This document shows positions 1 to 12,494 of a DNA stretch of 64,000 nucleotides, one piece after another (positions within the stretch are counted from its first letter, which is position 1; every line of letters begins with the position of its first letter). Below the pieces are notes generated by a model that saw nothing but the letters and a program-made list of their open reading frames with translations, had not been told where the DNA came from and ran no database searches. The DNA is from Sitta carolinensis (Eukaryota; Chordata; Aves; Passeriformes; Sittidae): assembly GCA_032173965.1 (NCBI GenBank), contig CM063290.1:11619501-11683500 (forward strand). Direction: 5' to 3'. Both the position numbers and the translations under genes were made by a program.

Positions 1-3000
1 GGACAAGTGCAGCTGCCCTGGGATGGATGCAGCCACCACCACATCACCACCCACAGGGGAGCCCAGACCCCTCACACGGTAGCTCAGGGGAATTTCCTTC
101 CTGAGCCATTTCCCAGAACAACCTCAGGCCAGAATCTCATCTCCAAAATCACCTGTAGTATCAAGGATTTAGAAGTACAGCAGAGATGTGGGACACAGGA
201 GTGAAGGTTCTGGCCACAGCAGAGGTCTGCATCAAGAGCCTGGTGACGCTCAGAGACACCCACTCTCTGGGGGACTACAAACCTGCATCACCCAAAGCCA
301 CCTGCTCTGCTGACAGGACACATCCTTGGAGCCAACAGCTGCTCCAGCAACAAGAATTCCTTGAACCTCACTCAGTGCTGGGTGGCTTTGTGACATCAAG
401 CACACAGTAGCTTTGAGACTGAATCCTAGGAACAAATGCTCCAGCTTCCTGCTGAAGACAGGCAGAATCCCAGTGTCAGCGTGTCTTACTAGCCCTGAGT
501 GTGTCTTGTACACAACACTCAGCCTCTATCCTGCTCCAGCAGGAAACATCCCAAAAATCTGGTCTCGAGCCTTGAACATTAAGCATAGTGAAAATACAGC
601 TCTTCAAGGCGACCTGGATCATTTACCATGTAATTTCTGAGGTGACTCAAATAACATCTCCCCTGCAATGAATTCACACCCCACTGCCAACAGGGCATCA
701 GAGACATGCTTATGGGCAGAGAGTACTTTTTCCAAAGCAGACAGTAGCCATCTCATAAATCATCATACACCATCTGCAATAACAAATGAGATGTCTGAGG
801 CATCTTTAAAGTCTTGGGTTTGCTACATTAAGTTTAAACCATGTAGATGTGTCTTTGGTAGAAGAAAATATTCCAACAGCATACAACTGTGCATGCCACT
901 ATTCAGGGAATGAAGAGATCCTGCCCCACTGCACTAATTAATAGAGACTCAGTATCTCCAGCCCACTGTCAATTGGACAACTGAGGCTGCCCTCTCCAAC
1001 TACTGCTTTGGAAGTTTAGGGCAGATTCAGATGAAGCAGACCTACAGCACAGAAAAAACACTGTAAAACAAGAGGGTAAAAAATGCTGTTTGTGATTGCT
1101 GTCTGCACGAAACTACAATATAAAGCATCAGTTCCTAACCACCCACAACCTGAGCCTGTGTTTTCCAAAGGACACCTTCCCTTTTGCAGGTACAGTGTGT
1201 GCTTGGCAACACCTGCAGTTACTCTCAAGGGTTCCGACTTGCGACCTCAGTAGTAGCATTGACAAGGGCCATATTTCACCCTGTGTGGTTTTACTGATTA
1301 ACAGCTACATTGCAGCAAGTGCAGAAGGCAGACATACCTATAGTACAGAACATACCAGTAATACAGAGCTAACAGACCTGCCCATTGTGGGACATTCAGA
1401 CTCAAAGAGAATGTTCTGCAGCATCAAGCAGGTAGGTCTGAGTACTGAGTTCACCACATCTCAATTCTGCCCAATTGAGATGGGAGGGTCAAAATTAAAG
1501 GGGGGAAAAATCCATGCAATTTTGAACATTTGTTTTATCTGGAAACATTAACAGTATTTGCAGTTATCAAGTGCAACAACTCCCATCATCATTCCCATCA
1601 CATCGTGGCACAGGGAGGGAATTAAAGAAGTCACATTTGCCAGCAGCCCATATTGAAATCACATGGCTGCTGTATAAACTTTCAATTAGGGAGGATAGAG
1701 GCTGAGGGTAGAGGAGATAATCCTTATAAGAACTGCTTCAAAGGTAGAGTATGGATGAGATTTCAGAAAGGCTAACTTAGAAGCTGTGTGATGTGTCTGT
1801 TGTTTTGACATCAAGGTCATTCATAAAGCTTAGACATGGTTTTCATAAAAGAAGCCGTTTAAAAATATTTTCTTTATTTGTTTATAGAAATCAGCTGATT
1901 CTAGTTATAAAAATCCCATTAATTGACTGCCACACAAATCATCAAAGAATTCCCTTACTGTTCAAAGAATAAGACAAACAAGGCACAAGACAAACAAGGA
2001 ACCCTGTTTACACCAAGCTGAGGAAACCCTAAGCTCAAGCCCAACACGAAACGACTTGAATAATTTCTGCTCTCAGTGAATCAAGCTGAGCATGCCTGAG
2101 TTGCTTTGCATTTTCTCTCCTGCCCCAAGGCTCTGCACTCAGTAGATGATATGGATTAGCTGATTTTCTCACTATGCACTGCACTGACTTGTGCGTACAG
2201 GTGAGCTCAAGCTACATATTTTGGGAATAATGCACTATTCTGTCCTTGTGAAATCTGTCTTTAGCTATTAACTATGCACGGTGCTTTCATAATGCATGTA
2301 CTTGGGAGGAATTTTCATCCCCACAAGCCCTCTGTACCGACAGCTTACAAACCTTGCATGGAGTGTTCTTCAGGCTAGCAAGACAACAACAGAGCAGCCT
2401 GCTGTCCTGCCAGATCCAGGACAAGAGGAAAATTTCAGGACTTCTGAAGCTTGCTGGCATATATCCCAAGGGCCTAATAGTGCTTCACTGCATATAGCCA
2501 CAATGGAGCAATTTGCTGGAAGATAACACCACCTCTCTTTTTCAAATGTATCTATCTTTCTTTCTCAGCTAACAAGCGCTCCACCAGGGAACCCTGTGGG
2601 GCACAGAGAACATCCACTTTGTGCAACAATGCTCCACCAACTGTTAGAGTCAGATGTACAATTTAGTACATGAAAGGTTTTCTTCGGGGTCTCTCACTGG
2701 AAACCAACAGCAAAGCATGGATACCCAAGGAAAAAACTTGAAGCAAATAAACCTGATTTGTTTCCTCTCTGTCTCTTGTGTGGTTAATTTGTTTTTATCC
2801 GTGAAAGTAGCAGAAGACTACAACACACCAGAGAAGCCAGAACTGCTCATTTCTGAAACTCCACTCCTCAACAGTGCTGCATGCTGGCAAACATGGAACG
2901 TGGAGAAATAATTTGCTTTAATGTATTTGTGAATGGCAAATAGAGAAGAAATGGAACAACTCTTAGTACTTCCTCGAGTCAATGATAGCTCAGATAAAAC

Positions 3001-4474
3001 ATAAAGCTGAGATTATACTCTTGTTCTTTAACAATCATCAAGAATGGGTAGAGAATAAAACCTGAGATACTGCAGGGGATTTCAGCATGAAAAAAATGGA
3101 GGTCCCTTGTGGATGCCACCAAAATGCCCTCCAAACATTATCACTACCACCCAGATGACAATGCACTAATTCAAAAATGCTGTGTCCAACAATCAGCCAC
3201 TTGGAAGCACAGGATTAAACACACATCACCCTGGAGAAAGGGAAAGGTGATGACAAGGGACCAAAAACTAGCAACTGTAAGTTTAATAAAGGAAGGCTCA
3301 GAGGCAAATTTAGCTGGGAAAATTAAGAACCATATAGGTGGGGTTTAAGGCAATTAAAGATTATTCCACTGCTGTTTCAATCAGTTCCACGTGGTAGGGG
3401 TCAAAAAATTATAAGATATTTTTAATGCTTTTCATTGCAGAGTGGCAGTAGTTAAGTGGTCTCTGCATGTGTTATATCATCAGTTCCACACTCCTTATTC
3501 TACTACCAACTAAGCAGAATCTGAAAGTGCAGCTAATTAAACAGAACCTAAATTCAGCAGGTTTGGATGACTTGCACCACGGTTTTAAAAGAACATCCTG
3601 AAACACTCTATTATTGATATCAATTTTAAACGTGTTGGGTACATGGAAGTCATAGTAGCTGGAAAAAAAAGCTGCTGATGTGCCAAGTATATTAACAATT
3701 AGACAATCCTAAGAATGATCTCCAATAAATGAGTGTGATAAAATTAATCTGTATAAATTGGAAGTTCTCCAGAATGCACCATGCCTACAATTATAGATTT
3801 TTTTAAAAAGCATAAAATAATACACTAACGTGATTTTAGTCAATAAAATGACACTGTGGACTTTCCATACAGAATTTAGCTTCATGCTACACAATGATTT
3901 GATTGAGATGAGGAAAAAATACATTGTGTATTAATAGATGAAAATCATTTCATGCAGTGGTGACTGAATAGTCCCAGGTAAACATGCATGTAACTATTGA
4001 GCACTTGGCAGAGACTGCTCTTTGGCTCTGTGGTGCAAATGAGTGGAAGAGAATCTAAAATCATTACTTATCTAGTCTGAGGATGGCAAACATCGAGGAC
4101 TGCTAAATAACTGAGAAGGGAACAACAGATCCACACAGCTAAATAACCTCCACCAAAGAACACAGCAAGACTCCAGTACTGCCACACACACAGAGCAACA
4201 CAAACAACGGGGCAGCATCCTGTGAAGCCATTGATTTTGGCAGGAACTTCATGGTCACCGTGCAATTAGAGAAGCTGAGCACACTGTGCTGGAATGGTCC
4301 TGTGCTCAAGGGAAGCTCAGAGAACTTTGGATGTGGGATGCTCAAAATAAAAAATAAATCAGCATGTGGGATCAGCACTGTCAAAATTATAGTAAGTTTT
4401 AATGCTTGCAATTCAAGAATATTGCAAAACTGAATCCAGTGCAAAGCACGTCCAAGGGGATGATTAAAGGACCA
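1..4474. other. Non-coding DNA, no recognisable feature
   Basis: Only short random open frames are present (the longest, 151 codons at 1096-1551, has no family resemblance). No RNA gene, repeat family or CpG-rich patch is apparent. If the CpG island at 33 kb is an FGF12 promoter, this would be FGF12 intron. Confidence 0.6.
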
Positions 4475-4640
4475 AAAGCTCAGCTTAGAGAAAGGCTCCA
4501 GAAGCACCATCTGTTCTCCCTAACAAAGGAGAAGGTTAATAGGACAATCTGATCACAGTTTGCAAGTACCTACGTAAGGACCAGAAATTCCATCAAAGAG
4601 CTCTGTCCTTTAGAAATTCAAGAGGTAACACAAAATTCAG
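4475..4640 (+). mobile_element. Old CR1/L3-type LINE fragment
   Basis: The sequence follows, with much divergence, the late ORF2 region of CR1/L3 elements in sense orientation: an 'agctcagcttagagaaaggctcc' equivalent, then ctgatcacagtttgcaagtacctac, then the lysine/phenylalanine-rich continuation around 4580-4640. Frames are broken. It is much older than the element at 5.5 kb. The assignment rests on memory of the family consensus. Confidence 0.55.
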
Positions 4641-5496
4641 ATGAGCTCAGGCCCAAACAAAGATACATTTATATGGTTAACCAGTTAAAGCTGATGTTGA
4701 CAGTATTACCATTATTGATACCTGTCAGTAAGGCTGAATGCAGGACAGTAAAAGCTGTCGTGGATTTTCAATCATAGATTAAAAACATGATGGCACAATT
4801 TTTTTTTCTTCCTTACTCAGAGGCAACCTTCTAGCTAAAAAAGAATTAATTCAGAGCAGCCAGGGAATTTTACAGCACAGACTTTACACAAGCAATCCTG
4901 TGTGTCCCATGAGGCCCCTACAGCAGGAGCATCACTCCACAGTAGGGACTGTGATGTGCACGAGGGACAGGCTCTGTCATTCTGGCATCTATTAGGAATT
5001 AAAGTTTTAAGACTGAATCTTCTCTGCTGTACCATGAGCTGGCCAACATTCCCACACCAAGCTATTATTTATCACAGTACCTCATCCCTCAGCATCTCCC
5101 ACAAAACATGACTATTTGGGATATTCAGATGGAGCCTGAATTCCATGGACCTTCAGCCCAGATCACATCCTGCAGCACCCTGGGCCATGCAGAAATGTAA
5201 CAGTTATAACAGGCAAAAAGTGAAGAATCCAATCCTTATTTAATCCCTTTTTAAAATTAAATATTCATTGCTTACTGTGGGCTGTTTTTAGAAAGATTGG
5301 GGGATGTGCCATTCTTTCAAACAGTCCTTGGCTCTGGGAGCTGCAGAGGGAGCAGCTGCAGGACCCCCAGTTGCTCCTGGTTCAATAGCTTTTACTGAGA
5401 AGAGCCTTTAGTATAAAAAGTCACCCCAGTCACAGGCCTGGACAGCCTATTCAACAGTCACCTTGTTAATAAACCAGCAGCATTGAGAGATAAGTA

Positions 5497-5690
5497 GAAT
5501 TATAGAAGGGCTTGGGTTAGGGACCTTAAAGATGATGTAGCTTATGGAAGATGTTACAAGCAACACCTTCCTCTAGACCAGGTTACTCAGAACCCCACCC
5601 AGCCTGATCTTCAACACATCCATGGGTGGGGAGTCCACCACCTCTCTGGTAATTTAAGCTCTTCAGCATGTTTTCTTCACAAGTTCTTTG
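5497..5690 (-). mobile_element. CR1 LINE 3'-end fragment
   Basis: The plus strand reads through the familiar reverse complement of the CR1 3' region: a degenerate tcatagaat-like terminus, ggaccttaaagatgatg, ctagaccaggttactca, a stretch equivalent to 'cccacccagcctgatcttcaacac', then ccatgggtggggagtccacc. The element therefore lies on the minus strand with its 3' end near 5497. It is 5'-truncated and diverged, as usual for CR1. The left border is clear; the right one beyond about 5665 is uncertain. This is the best evidence for an avian or reptilian genome. Confidence 0.88.
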
Positions 5691-8600
5691 ACTCCTGGGT
5701 GCCAGAGGTTTGTTTCCTCGGGGCTTGCACTGCAGTGTAGCACACTCAGAGGGAGCCCTAAGGATGCGTAAGGGGCCTTGGACTCCCCACATCACGCCCC
5801 AGTTCTCTGCTATGAGTATATGAACATGCTATGAAAGCATTAGGAGTGCCAACCTTTTGGTACAAACCTACTCCTCCCTCTTCTGTCCCTTACATTTAAG
5901 TAGAAATCAATGTTTCCTGCCCTACATGTGATATTCAGGCACTGTTTCTAAGGGAAAACACAACTACAGAACAAAACCACAAAAGGCTGCTGGTGGATTT
6001 CTAGGAATGAGGGCCTGAGGGAGAAGGGGAGAGCGCAAAAGCAGCCTATAGAACAACCAGCAGCAGGCTGGCTACGTGTAACCATTTGTAAATTCAGTTC
6101 ATAAGAGCCACAGCCCAGGGCAGAGTTGAACTCCTCTCTGCCTGTAGGCACAATCGTGCAGCAGCCTTCACAGAGCAAAGGCTCTGCTGAAAAATTCCCA
6201 GCCCTGTCCCTCTGCCGAGCCTGCTGCTCCACTCCTCGTTCCTGCATGGAGCCACTGATGCTTTGGAGGGGGCGGGAGCCCATCCCTTTCTGGCAACGCA
6301 GGCACCTCATGTAAATTCATTGAATAAATGCAGTCATTTCTCTCAGCTGATCCAGCCCCACGTGCGCGTGCTGAAGCTGTGCCAGACCCTCAATGCAGCC
6401 AACTCTCCCACAGTTCATCACTCCTGAAGGTGAAACTGTTCGTCACCCTTATCAACATTTCCTCCTTCCCTTCTCCTCCCCAACTGCCTTTTCTGAATTT
6501 CCTGGCCCTCCTTTCTCACAGGAGCCTGACTCCGCACAAGTTAAAATCGAACCCAGGCAGAGCCTTGAAAGAGACCTTGGAGAGTAAAGGACATTATAAA
6601 GTTATTTTAAGCTGAGGAAAACTGCATTTCCCCTTAGAGGGTGATTTCTGTCCCTAGAGACCTTGAATTTTTAGACTTAAATCTGTCCCCTTGATAAGCC
6701 TCCATAGTAGCTGAGGCCCACAAAGAAGTTTCCAAAGCATGTGTAGACATAAATAACTAGAAACAAAACTGTAGCATCATCACTAGATGCTCACATGAGC
6801 TCTGGCTTCTGCAGTCAGTCCATGTGAGCCTTTAGTCATCTGGAACAGCACAACCCTCAGCTCTTCATGGACAAGGAAAGCTGTGCTGGATCAGCTGGAG
6901 CTGATTCTTTCCTCCTATACCGGAGTAAAAACCAGCTCCTAGTCCCAGCCTGACTTGAAGAAATTACTCCAATTAAACAAGGGTTTGATGAGCAGAGCTG
7001 CAGTGGGGAGCCCACCCCACCTGCTACTGATCCCAAGCTCCATGCAGGTCAGCAGTGCCTTATCATATCCCGCAGGGCTGGACAGAAAATGGAAGAGATC
7101 TCCTTCCTGCAAGGGATGCTGCTCTTAGCAGAAACCTTCACACTAACCATGGTCATTCGGGCTTGTAGTGGCTGTTTTGCCTTGTGCAGTGGAACTACTA
7201 GAAGCTGAAAACACATGGTCAAAGCAGACTTCAAAATTCACAGACTCAAAGCTTTTATCCAGCTGTGGAAGCTCTATGGGCTTAGGTTTACATCATCTCC
7301 ACTTTTATTAACTTCAGCTGCTGTAGAAGCTTTCTCAAACAAGAAAATGATAGTTTGGTTCTCCTATATTAAGAATCTTGAGAGTAAAGTGAGGGAGGTA
7401 CTCAGAGCATGCAGTGAGAGAAAGAAAGAAGATGGAAATAATGTATTATTTTAAAGAATACACAAGCAGCAAGCCAGCCAAGGAACTTTTTAATTTGTTA
7501 ATTAGGGATGCTTTTCTGGGTTTTTGGAATTTGGAGAAGGAGTGATAGAGATTTTTATCAGACTCTTTTCCAGATTCAGTTACATAGCACTAGCTCTGCA
7601 TGCACTTCTAAAGAAATTAAACATTACTTACTTTCCAGAAGTGATTAGTGATTGAGGATGCCTTAAACTGAGACTTTGAGACTCTTCATATGGCTTTTAA
7701 TTGCATTTAAAAGTCTGTGCAATCATTTATCAAATCTGTTACCTTTCAAAGCATCATCAACTTCATTTCTTCAAAGAGGCACTACAGTTCCCAACCACCA
7801 AAAAACTCTTGCCCATACCTTGCCACCTTTTCAATGTACATTTTCACACCCAGGGCAGCAATGCCAGAAGTAATCCCATGGGGACATCCATGATACTTTT
7901 AAAAACAGAATTCATCAGGCTTGCTCCTTAAAAAAGGGATCTCTACATTTGGAACCTAAGCAAAATTCAAACGTGAGAACAGCCAAAAGTTTGGCATTAC
8001 AGCTCAGATCCATTTGGTTCCCTCCCCGACTCCCTCTGCTCAGACAGGCAGTTTTTTGCATCTGCTCAGCACATGCAACCTTGCCATGCAGCCAGAGCCA
8101 GGAGCCACACGCCCCTGCCAGTGGCAGGCAGCCCATCAGCAGCATCTCACTCCTGGGAAAGGCCCAGCTTCAGGCCCAGCTGAGCTCCAAACTATGGGGG
8201 AATAGAGAGACAATAGCAAAAGCGGAGAAGGTTCCTTGCCTTTTCTCCATGTGTGTTGTATCAGCTAAACTGTCTGTCCCTGGATCTTTTGGAATCAAGA
8301 CTACATCATTTGAAAACCTAGATCCTGAATCCAGCTAAAGGTCTCCTGGTAAACCAAAAATGCTCCTTTAACACAGCATGTTGACATAGTGAGTTCCTGC
8401 ACACATACTGCTCTAACAGGCCATACTATGACACCCTAGAAGCCAAGCCACAGTCACTTCTTAGCCTGAGAGTCCAGGAGAAGCTGCAGCAGTAATTGGG
8501 TTTACCCTGCACTATAAAGCATAGCACTGCAACCCATATGTCTGGGTTGGACATATTGAAGCAAAGCTGTGTTTTGATCTCATTAGCCTAAGATCAGCAT

Positions 8601-11183
8601 TACCTTTATCATAAACAAAGCTAATACCCTCTCAGATCTCTGCTGTCCTCACCCTCTATCATGGACAGCATCAAGTTTACCTCCCTCTGCATGCCTGGGG
8701 CTCAGATGTGACACGCCTGCTTCAGCATCTGTAACAACACCAAAAATTCTTAGCGAGATTTAGGAGGCAGCAATTCAAGACAGACAGAAATACTTGTCCA
8801 GTGAGTCCAGGCTGTGAGGCTGCCACAGTGTAATTGTGTGCTGCAGCTCTAAGGACACTGAAGAGAGGCAGCACATATGCAAGCAGGAGCTGAGCCATGC
8901 ACAGAGCTTTACAAACCACTTCTACTTAAAGCTGCTTTGAATGAGCCACAGCCACAGCCTGGCCTCAGGCTAGAGGGGTGAAGAGGCGTGAGCTTGCAGC
9001 AGTTTGGGAAGTTAAAGGTGTTGAAGTTTTTCCCATTGTTTTCTATGCTCCCCTATTTCATGCATCAGTAAGATCAAACCACCACCTCCAGATTTTCCTC
9101 AGCTTTAGAGAGCTTGCTATTAGACATTGCAGAAACATATAAACCATCTTTGAACTCTCTAAGGACATATTCCCTGAAGGAGGAAAATTGTCCCTAGATG
9201 GTCATATTCAGCTCTTTTATGGACCATAACTGCTACTTGATCCTTTGCAGCAGTAATGCCTTGTAGGAATGACTGGAACCTGGATTGAAAGCACCAGGTA
9301 TGAGACATGGACACATGAAAGGGACAGCACTTATCAAGCATTTGCAGTTTAACCTGACTGCACATCAAAAGCATGGTAAACGGACTTGATCAAGGTGTCA
9401 GAGCAAATAAGTGGACACACAAGACTATTACCACCACGTCCTGAAACCCTTCTAGCAGCTTTTTTTCTTTCCCTGCCCAGCTGCCAACCTGCTGAACTTG
9501 ACCTTTGGCTGTAGCTTCTTTGTAGACCTATGTTATTGATGCAGAAATGTTAACAGTAAGTGGAGCTGCACCACAGCTGCAGTCATCATCAGATATTCTT
9601 CTCAGCAGCCACGGGATGATTTGTCACTTCTGCATCAACATTCATTTTGGGTGCTCAGCTCCACAAACAGTCCAAACAGTAGTCATTCATTCACCATTTG
9701 ATCCAAAAATAGACTTGGGTTGGCAAGAAACAGGTCACCAGGAAAACGTAATTCAGCAGACAGAATCAGCAGCTATCACTACCCCCAGCAAACCAAAGTC
9801 ACCTCTGGCAACTTCAAATCAATGTGTGCACAAGAATAACCAGCCCAGTTCCTGAAGCAAACTTGTTCATCATGAATGCACTTCCATTCATTTTCCCACC
9901 TCCATTGCTGAGACCCAACTCAAAGTCATTGTCCAGATCTTGAGTATAGACAGAATAATTCTTTTCTAGCACAACCCAGGAGGTCCAACTTTGTTTCTGC
10001 TTCCAGGTTGGGTTATTTCTCATGCCCCCACAATGTCTATGCTAGATCAACAGAATGCTCTTGGAGCTCCACTCTCAGTTCTGAAGTGTTAGAGAGATTA
10101 GCATTTATAAAGTTACACATGTAAATTCAAAGCTAAAGGCAACTTAGAAAAAAACCAAAAAACAGCTTTTGCAACATTGCTCTAAATATCAGAGTTTAAG
10201 TAATAACTGCCATCACTACTTCCTATCGGTGGCACAGACAGCGTGATAAACAGCTGCTGTTGTAGTTAAGCATGGGTATTTTTTGTACTTGTGTGTAGAC
10301 ACAAACATAAAAATGCAGAGTGTGTATGTTCTAGACCATAGCCACTGGCCAAATAGGGCTGCTGTTTGGTACTGCTAGAGAAAACCCTAATAGAAGAGGA
10401 CAAAACTGCAGACCTGGACCAATTCATGGTGCCATCCAACAGTACTGAAGCAGCTCAGTGGATTTCTGGTGTGCTTCTGACATTTGACACAGACAACATG
10501 AAGAACTTCTGGCTCCCAGGAGCTCCTAGGGAGAAAAAGTGCTCCCAGCTGGCTATCTAAGAAGTTTTTTGGTCATAAATGCATTTTAATTGAAGCTTAT
10601 TTAGAAGAAGTAATCTTGATTAAATTTACTTGAGGAAAAGGTTTCTCAGGTCCGGGTTAGAAATAGAGACTAGTACCCTGAACAGATGGGGCTATCCAGG
10701 TATTTAGACCATCTCACTCTGTGTAAATAAGGAGTGGGGATTTCTATTACCAAGAAAAAGCAGTGGGGGAAAAAAACCTCGATTTAAACTGCCAGTAACA
10801 TAACCTGCAGCAGTTGCTTTATATGTGATTGCACAAAGACAAGATAATTCTCAAGGTCTTAACTTGGCTTTAGCAGACAAGAGACCGGCATTTGATTCCC
10901 TGCTCACCAAACACTCAAGCAGCCAGAGGACTAGGAACTGTTCCTGTGAAGCATATTGCTCCTGCGAGGCTGCATCTTGCACGGCTGTGCCAGCCAGAGG
11001 CCCCACTGAGAGGGCAACTTTGGAGAGCTGGCTCCCTGATCTGGCCCAGTCTTCCAACACTGCAGCAACTGGCATGAAAACCCTCCTCCCAGACTGCTAT
11101 GGAGAGAGCAGAGATTTATGCTTGTCATGTCCACACAGAAAGTGTGTTGGCTCTGTGCTTAGATGTAGAACTTCAACACCTAT

Positions 11184-11234
11184 ATTAAGAATATATATTA
11201 AGAATATACATTAAGAATATACATTAAGAATCAT
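11184..11234. repeat. 13-bp AT-rich tandem repeat, about 4 copies
   Basis: Units attaagaatatat, attaagaatatac, attaagaatatac and a final diverged attaagaatcat follow one another without gaps. Confidence 0.93.
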
Positions 11235-12476
11235 GAAGTATGAAGAATTTCCCAAACAGCCTTTATTGTTCAGGCACTAATTTCAACACAGAATTTTTCT
11301 AGGTATTAACCTGCTACTTTCTTTTTCATTCTCACAACACCTGCAGGTGATAACTGTCAGATTAATATTAATTAATTAACTGGTTTAGAAGTGTCTGGTT
11401 TTTACTTGACAGTAATTCCAGCATCTCTTTGTTCTGCGCACTAGGAAGATGCCAGTGTTTCTGTGTGCCTGCTGTGTCAACAAAGACATCTGGGAACCAT
11501 TATAAGTGCCCTCTACAGCAGGCACCATCCCAAAGTTCAGAACATTTCATAAACGATAACTAAGCCTTAAGGCATCCACAGTGAAATATTATGACCTCCC
11601 TTTACAGATGGACACACTGAGGTTGTGGTTTGCCAGTGGACAATGTTATTTCTATTTCTGCTTCTGGCTCCAGCTTACAGAGCATCCTGGCACAGGTCCC
11701 TGCATCAAGCACCTCCCGGGTGTGGGCAGAACTTCACATGCTTCCAAAAGCTAGCAGCAGGTCTGCTCCTCATATAACAAAGACACAGGGTCGGCACACT
11801 GGAAAAGGTGCACAGCTTTGGCAGCTCCCACAATGACTTTTTTGAGAGGCTGACAACCTTCAGGGCTTCTCCTGAAAGCCTGAAGTTCAGGGCTGCAACT
11901 GTGCTTCAAAGAGGAAAGTTTAAATTGCAGCCCATAGGAAATGCATGTGCATCTATACAGAAATGAAGCAGCATGAACACTCTTGAACCAGTTTTTAATC
12001 TTTTTTTAAAACACTGCTCCCCACTTTTCCCCATGTTAACTAGCCCAGCAACACTGCCAGCACCAAGTTAGAACTATGAGACATTTATCGACAACCATTC
12101 TTCCAATAACTAAGTGACAAGCTGTATGGAATCCTGCTGTTACCACAGAGAGGCACTTACCATCTCAAAGCTTATTTTATGCTCATGAGCTTATACTCAG
12201 ATTTCCTTCTCTGCTACAAGCAAGCTGTTTAAAGGGTTTCTAACTTAAAATGGAAAATGGCTTTTTTTAAAGCTTAAAAGTCACAACAGAATGCTCCACA
12301 CGCCCAGCATGTCAAGCCAACACACACAGAGCAAGACAACCATAATGCAGTATCTTCTTAGGCTGCTTCATAACACCTTCCTGCCTCAGGAGAGCCTTCT
12401 TTCACTCCCTGCTTTTCCCTCCTGCCTGGCATATCTTTTATAAGCCCCTCAAGCATTATCCCAGCATTGTTGCGTT

Positions 12477-12494
12477 ATCCTGGTGCACCAGGAT
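12477..12494. other. Perfect 18-bp palindrome
   Basis: atcctggtgcaccaggat is identical to its own reverse complement with no spacer. It is too short and isolated to assign a function; chance is the simplest explanation. Confidence 0.9.
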
